Source of the DNA: Kitasatospora sp. NBC_00458
GTDB lineage: Bacteria > Actinomycetota > Actinomycetes > Streptomycetales > Streptomycetaceae
NCBI RefSeq assembly: GCF_036013975.1
Contig: NZ_CP107904.1
Coordinates: 4,713,001 to 4,777,000 of the forward strand
Direction: 5' to 3'
DNA length: 64,000 nt
A program made the position numbers and the translations under genes. Below are positions 52,359 to 61,100 of the stretch, piece by piece (the first letter of the stretch is position 1; the number at the start of each line of letters is the position of its first letter). The notes beneath the pieces are model-generated. The model was not told the origin of the DNA, searched no databases, and was given only the letters and a program-made list of their open reading frames with translations.

Positions 52359-53390
52359 ATGACGACGACGAGCGGGCGGGCGTACGGGCGGCCACCGGTC
52401 CGGCGGAGGCCGGCGGCGTGGCTGACCGACGGACGGGCCGCGGCCGGGTGGGGTGTCGCGTACGCGGCCCTCGGCGCGGGCTGCGCGGTCAGCGGGACGG
52501 CGCTGTTCGGCGCGGCCCGGGTGGGGTGGGTGGTGGCGGCGGTGGGTCTGGCGTCCGCTGCCACCGGTGTCGCGGTGGCCCGGTCGGGGCTGCGCCCGGT
52601 GCTGCGGACGGCGCTCCTGGCGCTCTGCTGCCTGGCCGGCGCGGGCGCGTTCAGCCTGCTGATGGACGTGATCACGCTGCTCTTCGGCCAGGGCGTGGAC
52701 AGTGTGCCGGGCGCGGTGCAGCACGCGCTGGCGGCGCTCGGCGCGGGCCTGCTCGCGGGGACGGCCCGGGTCGGGACGGCTGTTCCGGGCGTACCGGCGG
52801 CTGCGCGCGCGGGTTCTCCGGCCGGGCCCCCGCACGCGCCCCCGGATGCTCCCCCGGAGGCGTCGTCGCCGGTCCGACTGGCGGCTTGGGCCGGGACCCT
52901 GGGCTTCGTCCCGTACGTCGTGATGAAGCTGGTCTGGGCGTTCGGCGGCACCTTCGCCGGGGTGAGCGGCGCCGAGATGCTCGCCGCCTCCGAACGCAAC
53001 GGGGCCTCCGGGCTCTGGCTCACCCTGGAGTCCTGGGGGCTGGACGCGACCGCGCTGCTGGCGGCGCTCGGCGTCTTCCTGCTCTGGGGGCTGGTCCGCC
53101 CGTGGGGGCTGGTGTTCCCGCGCTGGACCCTGCCGCTGAGCGGCCGCCGGGTGCCGCGCTGGCTGCCGCTCGCGCCCGCGCTGCTGGGAGCGGGCACGCT
53201 CGCGCCGTACGGGGTGGTCGGCGTGGGGTACGCGGCGCTCGCGACGGTGGGCCTGATCGAGGTCCGGTCCGGTGACTTCCCGACGGCGGAGGGGGCCTTG
53301 CTGGTGAGCTGGATCGGCCTCGGCGCGTTCGCGGTGTACGGGGTGGCGCTGGCGGTGGCCGCCCGCTCGTACTGGCGGCGCACCGGCTGA
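52359..53390 (+). CDS. hypothetical multi-span membrane protein
   Basis: 343 residues, about eight hydrophobic spans in two groups separated by a Pro/Ala-rich cytoplasmic loop (AGSPAGPPHAPPDAPPEA). Examples: GVAYAALGAGCAVSGTALFG, LLALCCLAGAGAFSLLMDVI, ALLAALGVFLLWGLV and YGVALAVAARSYWRR at the end. The segment FVPYVVMKLVWAFGGTFAG, shared by many actinobacterial proteins of this size, is followed by SGAEMLAASERN. No enzyme or transporter motif is recognised. Divergent from the aldo/keto reductase and followed after 111 bases by the CPYC flavoprotein. Confidence 0.75.
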   Translation: MTTTSGRAYGRPPVRRRPAAWLTDGRAAAGWGVAYAALGAGCAVSGTALFGAARVGWVVAAVGLASAATGVAVARSGLRPVLRTALLALCCLAGAGAFSLLMDVITLLFGQGVDSVPGAVQHALAALGAGLLAGTARVGTAVPGVPAAARAGSPAGPPHAPPDAPPEASSPVRLAAWAGTLGFVPYVVMKLVWAFGGTFAGVSGAEMLAASERNGASGLWLTLESWGLDATALLAALGVFLLWGLVRPWGLVFPRWTLPLSGRRVPRWLPLAPALLGAGTLAPYGVVGVGYAALATVGLIEVRSGDFPTAEGALLVSWIGLGAFAVYGVALAVAARSYWRRTG

Positions 53391-53501
53391 GCGGCGCACC
53401 GGCTGAGCGGGGCGCGGGTCGGACGGCGGGTGTTGCCGAAACCGCAACGAAAGTTGCCCGGGAAGCACCGGTCGCGCAGCCTGGCGGTGGAGGTGATCGC
53501 C

Positions 53502-54587
53502 GTGGGCGACAAGCAGATCCGACCGATCCGACCCGGCTCCGAGGGGGTGGCCCCCGACGGCTACGACGTGGTGGTGGTCGGCGCGGGAGCCGCCGGGCTG
53601 AACGCGGCACTGGTGCTGACCAGGGCCCGTCGCCGGGTCGCCGTGGTGGACTCCGGCCGGCCGCGCAACGCCCCCGCCGCGCAGCTGCGGGGCTTCCTCT
53701 CGCGGGACGGCATGGCCCCGGCCGCGCTGCTGGCGGTCGGCCGCGAGGAGGTCGCCGGCTACGGGGGCGACCTGATCGACGCCGAGGTGGAGCGCATCGA
53801 GCCGCTCCCGGACACCGCCGTCGGCCCCGGCCTCCCGGACGCCGGTGCGCCCGGCTCCGACCTCCCCCGCCCCGGTGCTTCCGGCTTCCGCGTCCGCCTG
53901 GCCGGCGGCCCGGTGCTGCGGGCCCGCCGGGTGGTGGTCGCGACCGGTCTGTCCGACGGGCTGCCGGAGCTGCCCGGCCTGGCCGAGCGGTGGGGCCGTG
54001 ACGTGCTGCACTGCCCGTACTGCCACGGCTACGAGGTCCGCGACCGGCCGCTCGGCGTGCTGGGCACCCACCCGGGCGCGGTGCAGCAGGCGCTGCTGGT
54101 CCGGCAGTGGTCGGCGGACGTGGTGTTCCTCCCGCACACCGTGGAGCCGTCCGAGGCCGACCTGGCCCGGCTGGCCGCCCGGGGCGTGCGAGTCGTCGAG
54201 GGCCCGGTCGAGCGGGTGCTCGTCGAGGACGACCGGCTGAGCGGCGTCCGACTCGCCGACGGCCGGGTGGTCCCCCGCGAGGCGGTCTTCGTCTTCCCGC
54301 ACATGGCGCCCCGGGACGCGCCGCTGTTCGGCCTCGCCTGCGAACGGGACGCGCAGGGCTGGGTCACCACCGACGGCACCGGCCGCACCAGCGTGCCCGG
54401 CGTCTGGGCGGCGGGCAACGTCGCCGACCCGCGCGCCCAGGTGGTCACCGCCGCCGGAGCCGGTGCCGCTGCCGCCTTCGCGATCAACCACGACCTGGTG
54501 GACGAGGAGGTCGAGCGGGCGCTCGCCGCGGCCACCGCCCCTGCTCCCGTCTCCGCCTCCACGGCCACCGCCGCCGTACCGCAGTGA
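53502..54587 (+). CDS. thioredoxin-reductase-like FAD/NAD(P) flavoprotein with CPYC
   Basis: 361 residues. GTG 53502 is preceded by GGAGGTG; upstream starts (53430, 53487, 53493) are less well placed. FAD site DVVVVGAGAAGLNAALVLTR, redox motif LHCPYCHGYEVRDRP (CxxC), a pyridine-nucleotide region LGVLGTHPGAVQQALLV with an imperfect glycine motif, and VWAAGNVADPRAQVVTAAGA near the end. This fits the TrxR-like group that includes dithiol oxidases such as GliT and HlmI rather than classical TrxR. A methyltransferase follows 29 bases downstream, so the two probably act on one thiol compound. Confidence 0.85.
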   Translation: MGDKQIRPIRPGSEGVAPDGYDVVVVGAGAAGLNAALVLTRARRRVAVVDSGRPRNAPAAQLRGFLSRDGMAPAALLAVGREEVAGYGGDLIDAEVERIEPLPDTAVGPGLPDAGAPGSDLPRPGASGFRVRLAGGPVLRARRVVVATGLSDGLPELPGLAERWGRDVLHCPYCHGYEVRDRPLGVLGTHPGAVQQALLVRQWSADVVFLPHTVEPSEADLARLAARGVRVVEGPVERVLVEDDRLSGVRLADGRVVPREAVFVFPHMAPRDAPLFGLACERDAQGWVTTDGTGRTSVPGVWAAGNVADPRAQVVTAAGAGAAAAFAINHDLVDEEVERALAAATAPAPVSASTATAAVPQ

Positions 54588-54616
54588 AGTCCACCCCCGA
54601 CCGATCGGAGTACGCC

Positions 54617-55573
54617 ATGCCGCACGACCATTCCCCGCAGACCCCCGGACACCAGCACGGCAACGGCCACGGCCACGCGCACGGCGGCGGCAGCGGCCAC
54701 GCGCACGGCGGCGGTCACGCCCACGGTCACCACCAGGGCCCCGGGACCGACTTCGACTGGGACGCCCTCGCCACCCACCTGGAGCGCGAGGCCGAACTCC
54801 AGAGCCCTGCCGTCACCGAGGCCGCGCACTGGCTGAGCGGGCTCCTGGACGGTGCCGCCGTCCGCCGCGTGCTCGACGTCGGCAGTGGTCCCGGGGTGAT
54901 CGCGGGCCTGCTCGCGGACGCCTTCCCGGCCGCGGAGGTGGTCGCCGTCGACCAGTCCGCAGCCCTGCTGGACCGCGCCCGGACCCGTTCGGCGGGCCGC
55001 GTCGCCACCCGGCAGGCCGACCTTCCGGACGACTTCGCCGCGCTCGGCACCGCGGACCTGATCTGGTCCGCCAACGCGATCCACCACCTGGGCGACCAGC
55101 AGGCCGCGTTGACCGCCCTGGCCGGGGCGCTGCGCCCGGGCGGCGTCCTGGCCGTGGCCGAACGCGGCCTGCCGGCGCGGTTCCTCCCCCGCGACCTCGG
55201 GGTCGGACGCCCCGGCCTCCAGGCCCGGCTGGACGCCGCCCACGAGGACACCTTCAGCCGGATGCGCGCCGAACTGCCCGGTACGGTCACGGCGGTGGAG
55301 GACTGGACGGCGATGCTGGCGGCGGCCGGCCTCGTCCCGAGCGGGACGCGCACCTTCCTCACCGACCACCCCGCCCCGCTGGACCGTGCGGCGCGCGAGT
55401 ACCTGCACGTGAACCTCTCGCGGCGCCGCGACCAGCTGGCGGAGCAGCTGGACGACGCGGACCGTTCGGCCCTCGACGCCCTGCTCGACCCGGAGGCCCC
55501 CACCGGCATCCTGGTCCGGCCGGACGCCTTCTACCTCGCGGCCGTCACCGTCCACACCGCCCGGGCGGCCTGA
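54617..55573 (+). CDS. SAM-dependent methyltransferase with His-rich N-terminus
   Basis: 318 residues. ATG 54617 has CGGAG 6 bases before it. Residues 3-40 are almost only His and Gly (HGNGHGHAHGGGSGHAHGGG), a likely metal-binding tail. The class I fold follows: VLDVGSGPGVIAGLLADAFP (motif I, SAM), VVAVDQSAALLDRAR, LIWSANAIHHLGDQQAAL (motif IV), LRPGGVLAVAERGLPARFLP. It is in an operon with the CPYC flavoprotein. The pairing of a dithiol oxidase-like enzyme with a methyltransferase suggests detoxification of thiols by S-methylation; substrate unknown. Confidence 0.85.
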   Translation: MPHDHSPQTPGHQHGNGHGHAHGGGSGHAHGGGHAHGHHQGPGTDFDWDALATHLEREAELQSPAVTEAAHWLSGLLDGAAVRRVLDVGSGPGVIAGLLADAFPAAEVVAVDQSAALLDRARTRSAGRVATRQADLPDDFAALGTADLIWSANAIHHLGDQQAALTALAGALRPGGVLAVAERGLPARFLPRDLGVGRPGLQARLDAAHEDTFSRMRAELPGTVTAVEDWTAMLAAAGLVPSGTRTFLTDHPAPLDRAAREYLHVNLSRRRDQLAEQLDDADRSALDALLDPEAPTGILVRPDAFYLAAVTVHTARAA

Positions 55574-55912
55574 GCGCGGTAGCCGGGTGGGGCCGGTCCC
55601 GCCCGGCGGGGCCGGTCCCACCCCGTCCCGCACCGCCGGTCAGTGGGCGGGCGGGGTCCAGTCGGCGGGCAGACCGGACCGGGCGAGGACGTCGGCGGCG
55701 GGCCGCCGCTCGACGACGGCGCCGGGGCGGGCGGAGACGCGCATCGCCCCGCCGGGGAGGACGAGCGGGGGTTCGCTCGTGCCGGCGGGGCGACGGAGGG
55801 GGAGTGGCGGGGACGGAGCGGCCGGTCGTCCTCGCACCCGCCCGACTCCCCTGTGGTGGGGCGGGGTTGAGGTCAGTCGGGACGGCGGAGCCCGGGGTCC
55901 GTCACCGGTCGG
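55574..55912. other. 339-base gap with a possible small gene remnant
   Basis: On the minus strand an open frame ends at TGA 55640 with AMRVSARPGAVVERRPAADV and then LARSGLPADWTPPAH; ATG 55744 would give 35 residues. The composition is protein-like and may be the C-terminus of a lost gene, but I do not recognise it. The remainder is G-rich without clear signals. Confidence 0.25.
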
Positions 55913-56236
55913 TCACCGGTCCGGCTTCCGGTGGCGGCCGGTGCCCTTGCGCAGCAGCGGCACCGGGGTGTCCGCCTGCGGGAAGACGGTGGCCGGCCCC
56001 GCCGCCTCGTCGGGCCGGACGATCAGCGGGTACGCCTCCGCGTAGCTCTCCGCCACCGCGACCGGCTGCCAGGCGAAGCCGTCCCACTCCACGACCAGCC
56101 GCGGTGCGTCCCGGAACAGGTGCGCCCCGCGTCTGGGCCCCGGAGCCAGGGTGATCGCGTCGCGCGTGCCGGGTGCTCGTCGGCGGCGCGCCCGCCTCGC
56201 GTACCACTCGGCCAGCGGTTCGTCCTCGGCGTCCAT
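55913..56236 (-). CDS. hypothetical protein
   Basis: 107 residues from ATG 56236 with GAGGGAGG 5 bases upstream, a strong start. Acidic N-terminus (MDAEDEPLAEWYARRARRRR), then ITLAPGPRRGAHLFRDAPR, LVVEWDGFAWQPVAVAESYA and DEAAGPATVFPQADTPVPLL, ending in basic GTGRHRKPDR. Probably a small beta-rich soluble protein; Trp/Asp/Gly spacing in WDGFAWQP resembles short actinobacterial domains of unknown function. It follows the SMR efflux operon on the same strand with 93 bases between but need not belong to it. Confidence 0.6.
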   Translation of the reverse strand: MDAEDEPLAEWYARRARRRRAPGTRDAITLAPGPRRGAHLFRDAPRLVVEWDGFAWQPVAVAESYAEAYPLIVRPDEAAGPATVFPQADTPVPLLRKGTGRHRKPDR

Positions 56237-56329
56237 CGCCGCCTCCCTCGGGGATCGGTCGGGGACGGCCAGTCTTGCGGATCGGGATCGGACGGACGAT
56301 TCCACGATCGGGTGAAATCCGTTGTGCGG

Positions 56330-56650
56330 TCAGATCCCTGACGCCAGCTTGAGGGTGACCGCACCGGCGATGATCGAGGCGAACGAGATCAGCTTGGGGA
56401 GCGTGATCCGCTCCTTGTAGATCAGTGCGCCCAGGACGACGGTGCCGATCGAGCCCAGCCCCGTCCAGATCGTGTATCCGACGCTGACGTCGAGGGTGCG
56501 GAGCGCGAGGCTCAGTGTGTAGATGCCCCCGGCGGCGGCGGTCAGGGTGAGGACGGAGGGCCAGAGTCGGGTGAACCCCTTGGTGGCGTTGGTGCCGAGG
56601 GCGAAGACGATCTCGAAGACGACGGCGATTGCGAGGAAGGCCCAGGCCAT
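56330..56650 (-). CDS. SMR family efflux protein, subunit B of a pair
   Basis: 106 residues, four membrane spans, normal SMR length. The essential Glu that couples protons and drug is in AVVFEIVFALGTNATKGFTR (residue 13), and TLDVSVGYTIWTGLGSIGTV with VLGALIYKERITLPKLISF completes the QacE/SugE pattern. It follows a second SMR gene by 128 bases; such adjacent genes normally make a heterodimer with opposite orientation (as EbrAB, YkkCD). Exports cationic or guanidinium compounds; the exact substrate is not evident. Confidence 0.9.
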   Translation of the reverse strand: MAWAFLAIAVVFEIVFALGTNATKGFTRLWPSVLTLTAAAGGIYTLSLALRTLDVSVGYTIWTGLGSIGTVVLGALIYKERITLPKLISFASIIAGAVTLKLASGI

Positions 56651-56778
56651 GACGGTGCAACTCTCTCTCGTGGGGTGCATGGGGTGCGTGGGTGCGGTGC
56701 GGTTGTGATGGCGGTGCGCGGTGCGGGCGTGGCGACGGGGCGGGCGCGGCGGTGCGGGTGCCGCGGTGGGCGCGGCCG

Positions 56779-57183
56779 TCAGGCGGTGGTGACGCCGGTG
56801 GCGGCGGTCGTCGGGGCCGCGGCCGCGGGCTGCTGTGCGGTCGGGGCCGCCTTGCCCGCCCCGCCCAGCCGGTCGGCGAGCTTGAGGCCCAGGACGCCGC
56901 CGATGATGAGCACGAAGGCGACGGCCTTCCCCGCGTTCATCTCCTCGTCGAAGATCACGGTGCCGAGGACGACCGTCCCCACCGAGCCGATCCCGGTCCA
57001 GACGGTGTAGCCGACGCCGACGTCGAGGGTCCTGAGCGCGAGGCTGAGGAAGAAGATCCCGCCGGCCGCGGCCGCTGCGGTGAGGAGGGACGGGACCAGT
57101 TCGGTGAAGCCGTGGGTGGCGTTGGTGGAGAGGGCGAAGACCACCTCGAAGACCGAGGCGATGAGCAGGTGGATCCAGGCCAT
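56779..57183 (-). CDS. SMR family efflux protein, subunit A of a pair
   Basis: 134 residues: four spans with Glu in ASVFEVVFALSTNATHGFTE and TLDVGVGYTVWTGIGSVGTV, plus a C-terminal tail of about 30 Ala/Thr/Pro-rich residues not found in most SMR proteins. ATG 57183 follows GGGGGG. It is divergent from a MarR-family gene; the operator-like repeats at 57212-57261 lie just before its start. Its partner is the gene at 56330-56650. No guanidine riboswitch is visible upstream; regulation appears to be by MarR. Confidence 0.9.
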   Translation of the reverse strand: MAWIHLLIASVFEVVFALSTNATHGFTELVPSLLTAAAAAGGIFFLSLALRTLDVGVGYTVWTGIGSVGTVVLGTVIFDEEMNAGKAVAFVLIIGGVLGLKLADRLGGAGKAAPTAQQPAAAAPTTAATGVTTA

Positions 57184-57211
57184 GGGAAGAACCCCCCCGG
57201 GGTCTTGGTAT

Positions 57212-57261
57212 TTGCATGTATGTGCAAGCAGATCGACTGGGCAAGAGCATGCATGTACAAG
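57212..57261. promoter_or_regulatory. two MarR-type operator candidates
   Basis: TTGCATGTATGTGCAA (57212-57227) has perfect TTGCA/TGCAA arms; CATGCATGTACAAG (57248-57261) repeats GCATGTA and CAAG with four fewer bases. Both lie in the 175-base gap between the SMR pair and the MarR gene. Confidence 0.6.
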
Positions 57262-57358
57262 TAACATCGTGTCAACCCGCCGGCTCGATCCGACCGCCAC
57301 GACCGCCACGGCCGACCGCCCGACCCGACCACCCGCACCGCCCGGACAGGAGCGCCCG

Positions 57359-57850
57359 ATGCCCACCCGACCCAGCCAAGCCGCCCCGGACCCTGTCCCC
57401 GCCCCCGTCGCCGACGGCGCCCCCGCCCCGGCCGACGCCCGCATGTGGGGTCGGATCACGGCGCTGCACGCCCAGGTCGAGGGCCGCCTCGCCACCGCCC
57501 TCCAGCGCCGGCACGGCCTCGGCCTCTCCGAGTACCGCGCCCTCGGCCTGCTCAGCGAGGCCGCCAAGAGCGAACTGCGGATGCAGGACCTCGCCACCGG
57601 GCTCGGCCTCAACCAGAGCTCCGTGACCCGCCTGGTCGCCCGTCTGAACGCGGCCGACTTCACCTACCGGGACCTCTGCCCCGACGACAAGCGCGGCGTC
57701 TACACCGTCCTGACCGATGCCGGGCGCGACCGCCACCGCGCGGCCCGCAGCACCTACGAGGAGACGCTCACCGCCGCCCTCGACGAGGCCGCCGGCGCCG
57801 CCCCCGACCTCGCCCCGCTCCTCGACACCGCCCGCCGCTCCCTCGGCTGA
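57359..57850 (+). CDS. MarR-family transcriptional regulator
   Basis: 163 residues. ATG 57359 follows ACAGGAGCG; an in-frame GTG at 57269 would add 30 disordered residues. Winged helix: GLGLSEYRALGLLSEAAKSE, LRMQDLATGLGLNQSSVTRL, and the wing RDLCPDDKRGVYTVLTDAGR. Dimer helices at both ends. It most likely represses the divergent SMR pair and itself and is released by the exported compounds. A strong 10-bp hairpin follows 121 bases after the stop. Confidence 0.9.
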   Translation: MPTRPSQAAPDPVPAPVADGAPAPADARMWGRITALHAQVEGRLATALQRRHGLGLSEYRALGLLSEAAKSELRMQDLATGLGLNQSSVTRLVARLNAADFTYRDLCPDDKRGVYTVLTDAGRDRHRAARSTYEETLTAALDEAAGAAPDLAPLLDTARRSLG

Positions 57851-57971
57851 ACCCGGGCCGGAGCGCCGCCCCCGGCCAGCCGACGGGTGCCCGGGCCCAG
57901 GCACGGGAACGGGCACGGGCCCAGGCGCGGGCACGGGCCGGGGAACGGGAACGGGCACCGGAACGCCGAAG

Positions 57972-58017
57972 GGCGCGGCCGCCCGCCCCGTCCAGGACGG
58001 AGACGGACGGCCGCGCC
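57972..58017. terminator. hairpin between convergent MarR and metG genes
   Basis: GGCGCGGCCG (57972-57981) and CGGCCGCGCC (58008-58017) pair perfectly; the intervening bases also pair partly (CGTCC with GGACG). Before it lies a run of CGGGCACGGGAACGGG repeats (57880-57965). Confidence 0.6.
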
Positions 58018-58063
58018 GTCCCGGCGGTGGGTGGCCCCCCGCCCGGTGTTCGTCTGCTCCCGC

Positions 58064-59794
58064 CTACTCGCCGCCGCCGAAGCGCGCCGTCCAGGCGGCC
58101 AGGTCCTCGTCCGTGATCTTCGCGAACAGCACCGGCGGCACGGTGAACGGCGTCCCGGCCGGGACGGCGTCCAGCGCCCGCGCCTCCTCCGGGCCCACCC
58201 AGCGGCGGGTGCGCGCGGGGGCGTCGGCCGGCAGCTCGAACGCCCCGCGCATCGCCTCCGCCGCCGTCGGGATGAACGGCTCCGACACCACCGCGTACAG
58301 GTGGATCAGGTTCATCGCCGTCCGGAGCGTCAGCGCCGCCGCCTCCGGGTCGGTCTTCACCTGCAGCCAGGGCGCCTTCTCGTCCAGGTACGCGTTGCCC
58401 GCGCTCCACAGGGCCCGCAGGGCCTGCGCCGCCTTGCGGAAGTTGAGCGCCTCCAGCTGCGTCTCGTAGTCGGCCAGCAGTTCGGCGATCTGCGCGCCCA
58501 GCCGCTCCTCCGGCTCGCCCGCCGCGTTCCCGGCCGGCACGTCGTCACCGAAGCGCTTGCGGCTGAACGAGAGCACCCGGTTGACGAAGTTGCCGAGCGT
58601 GTCGGCGAGGTCCTTGTTGACGGTGGCGGCGAAGAGGTCCCAGGTGAAGCTGGAGTCGTCCGACTCGGGGGCGTGCGCCATCAGGAAGTAGCGCCAGTAG
58701 TCGGCCGGCAGCAGTTCCAGCGCGACGTCCGTGAAGATGCCCCGCTTCTGGCTGGTGGAGAACTTCCCGCCGTAGTACGTCAGCCAGTTGAAGGCCTTGA
58801 CGTAGTCGACCTTCTTCCACGGCCGGCGGGAGCCGAGGATCGTCGCCGGGAACATCACCGTGTGGAACGGGACGTTGTCCTTGGCCATGAACTCGGTGTA
58901 GCGGACGGTCTCGTCGACCTCGTACCACCAGGACTTCCAGTCCCGCGTCCCGCCCTCGGCCGCCGCGTCCGACCACTCCTTGGTGGCGCCGATGTACTCG
59001 ATCGGGGCGTCGAACCAGACGTAGAAGACCTTGCCCGCGGCCGCCAGCTCCGGCCACACGTCGGCCGGCACCGGCACGCCCCACTCCAGGTCACGGGTGA
59101 TCGCCCGGTCCTGGAGGCCCTCCGTCAGCCACTTGCGGGCGATCGAGGAGGCGAGCACCGGCCACTGGTCGCCGTGCTCGGCGACCCACTGCTCCACCTG
59201 GTCGGTGAGCTTCGACTGGAGCAGGAACAGGTGCTTGGTCTCCCGCACCTCCAGGTCCGAGCTGCCGCTGATCGCCGACCGCGGCTCCAGCAGGTCCGTC
59301 GGGTCCAGGACGCGGGTGCAGTTCTCGCACTGGTCGCCGCGCGCCTTGTCGTAGCCGCAGTGCGGGCAGGTGCCGACGATGTAGCGGTCCGGCAGGAAGC
59401 GGCCGTCCGCGACCGAGTACACCTGGCGGATCGCCCGCTCCTCGATGTACCCGTTGGCGTGCAGCTCGCGGGCGATCTCCTGGGTGATCTCCCGGTTCTG
59501 CACCGAGGAGCTGCGCCCGAAGTAGTCGAACGACAGCCGGAAGCCGTCGTAGACCGCCTTCTGCTGGTCGTGCGCCCGCGCGCAGAACTCCGCCACCGGC
59601 AGCCCGGCCTCCTGGGCGGCCAGTTCGGCCGGGGTCCCGTGCTCGTCGGTCGCGCAGATGTAGAGCACCTCGTGCCCGCGCTGGCGCAGGTACCGGGAGT
59701 AGACGTCCGCCGGCAGCATGGACCCGACCATGTTGCCCAGGTGCTTGATCCCGTTGATGTAGGGGAGGGCGCTGGTGATCAGGTGCCGAGCCAT
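58064..59794 (-). CDS. metG: methionyl-tRNA synthetase
   Basis: 576 residues from ATG 59794. It charges both initiator and elongator tRNA-Met. The class I signature is seen in PYINGIKHLGNMVGSMLPAD (HxGN) and the zinc knuckle in CPHCGYDKARGDQCENC (residues about 145-161), joined to the catalytic core; the second signature is KFSTSQKRGIF rather than the usual KMSKS. The helical anticodon domain ends at about residue 560 and there is no C-terminal tRNA-binding (OB) domain. The gene is monocistronic, convergent with marR. The long ORF to 59821 adds only nine residues. Confidence 0.96.
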   Translation of the reverse strand: MARHLITSALPYINGIKHLGNMVGSMLPADVYSRYLRQRGHEVLYICATDEHGTPAELAAQEAGLPVAEFCARAHDQQKAVYDGFRLSFDYFGRSSSVQNREITQEIARELHANGYIEERAIRQVYSVADGRFLPDRYIVGTCPHCGYDKARGDQCENCTRVLDPTDLLEPRSAISGSSDLEVRETKHLFLLQSKLTDQVEQWVAEHGDQWPVLASSIARKWLTEGLQDRAITRDLEWGVPVPADVWPELAAAGKVFYVWFDAPIEYIGATKEWSDAAAEGGTRDWKSWWYEVDETVRYTEFMAKDNVPFHTVMFPATILGSRRPWKKVDYVKAFNWLTYYGGKFSTSQKRGIFTDVALELLPADYWRYFLMAHAPESDDSSFTWDLFAATVNKDLADTLGNFVNRVLSFSRKRFGDDVPAGNAAGEPEERLGAQIAELLADYETQLEALNFRKAAQALRALWSAGNAYLDEKAPWLQVKTDPEAAALTLRTAMNLIHLYAVVSEPFIPTAAEAMRGAFELPADAPARTRRWVGPEEARALDAVPAGTPFTVPPVLFAKITDEDLAAWTARFGGGE

Positions 59795-59975
59795 CCTCGG
59801 ATGCTCCGATTTCTCCCGCACGCACCCCTACCCCGGAGTGCCGTGACAGGCGCAGGGTTCTGGGGCCGCGACGGGGGCCCGGCACGCACGCCGGCTCCCG
59901 GGCTGCCGCACAGAGCGGGTTCCACTGTGGGCGGCCCCAATCCTAGCGAAACCACCCGTGCCCCTTCGCCCGCAT

Positions 59976-61100
59976 TCACCGCCGGTCCGCCGCCCCGTCC
60001 ACCTGGACCAGCGCGTGCCGTCCGGAGGTCCGCCAGGGCGTCCCCGCGGCGTCCAGCCGGTCGAGCGTCGCCGCGTCCACCCCCACCAGGACGTCCGACT
60101 TGAGCGTGCGCAGCGCCGCGACGGGCGAGGGGAAGTGAGCGGTCGTCGCGGCGAAGGGCGTGGTCGGCGGCCAGTGCCGGTCGCCGACCAGCCGGCGGTA
60201 GTTGAGGTCCCCCTTGAGGACGGTGAGCGCCGCCCCGGCGAACTCCGCCCGCAGGCCGGCGGGCATCGCCTCGTACGGCAGCGGCGCGCAGAAGAACGGG
60301 TCGGTCCGGACGGCCAGCGTGCCGTCCTCCACCGCCCGCCGCAGCCGCCGCCCGGCCGCCGTGGCCTCCAGGCGCCCGAGCGCCGCCAGCACGTCGGCCA
60401 TCGTCGCGTCCGAGACGAAGTACGGCTGCGGCTTCACGAAGAGGGCGACCTCGGCCGCGAGCCCGTGCTCCAGCAGGTGGTCGATCAGTGCGAGGTCCGG
60501 CAGCAGTTCGGGCCCGGCGTTGTCGGCCACCACGCAGACCCGTCCGCCCCGGCCGCGTTCCAGCGCCGACCAGAAGGCCGCCGAGTCGTCCGCCACCAGT
60601 GCGTCCGTCCCGGCCCGCGGCCCCTCGCCCGCGGTGATCCGGAAGCCCAGGTCGGCCCGGTTGCCCCAGAGCGCGGAGGCCAGCAGCTCCTGCGGGCCGG
60701 CACCGAACCCGTCGACCGCCGCGCCGGCCAGCTCGGCGGCCTTGAGCGGGCCGTAGGGGTCGATCCCGCGCCAGACGCCGGTGCCGAAGTAGCCGGTCGC
60801 CTCCAGCAGCCGCCGGTGGAAGTAGCTCTCCGCCCACAGGAACGGCGCCGCGCCCCACGGCCGCCCCCAGAGCCCCTCTCCCCAGGCCAGCCACTCGGCA
60901 TGGTCGGGGGCGTCCTCGGGCAGCGGCTCCAGGACTCCGGCGGTGCTCTCCGCCAGCAGCCGTTCCAGCTCCGCCCGCTGCCGCGCGCCGTAGGGCAGCG
61001 CGGCCAGGACGTCGTCCACCAGGCGGGGGTGCCGTTCGTGGAACACCGCCCGTGCGAACGATCCGGGTACGTCGCTGCGAATCACCGCTGCCTCGGTCAT
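59976..61100 (-). CDS. DUF89 family damage-control phosphatase (ARMT1-like)
   Basis: 374 residues. The family is metal-dependent and removes phosphate from harmful sugar phosphates. Motifs: ASALWGNRADLGFRITAGEG (Asn, Asp for metal), CVVADNAGPELLPDLALIDH, LFVKPQPYFVSDATMADV, LKGDLNYRRLVGDRHWPP (Gly-Asp-Leu-Asn-Tyr) and TLKSDVLVGVDAATLDRL. These are typical of the subfamily III proteins found in eukaryotes (ARMT1) and many actinobacteria. ATG 61100 is well placed by homology; its upstream sequence has no obvious ribosome site. Situated between metG and a decayed kinase-like gene without clear functional connection. Confidence 0.88.
   Translation of the reverse strand: MTEAAVIRSDVPGSFARAVFHERHPRLVDDVLAALPYGARQRAELERLLAESTAGVLEPLPEDAPDHAEWLAWGEGLWGRPWGAAPFLWAESYFHRRLLEATGYFGTGVWRGIDPYGPLKAAELAGAAVDGFGAGPQELLASALWGNRADLGFRITAGEGPRAGTDALVADDSAAFWSALERGRGGRVCVVADNAGPELLPDLALIDHLLEHGLAAEVALFVKPQPYFVSDATMADVLAALGRLEATAAGRRLRRAVEDGTLAVRTDPFFCAPLPYEAMPAGLRAEFAGAALTVLKGDLNYRRLVGDRHWPPTTPFAATTAHFPSPVAALRTLKSDVLVGVDAATLDRLDAAGTPWRTSGRHALVQVDGAADRR

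Noticed and set aside
57184..57358. Guanidine-I riboswitch upstream of the SMR genes
   Set aside because: The gap is mostly the operator-like repeats and the MarR 5' region; the conserved riboswitch core could not be found.
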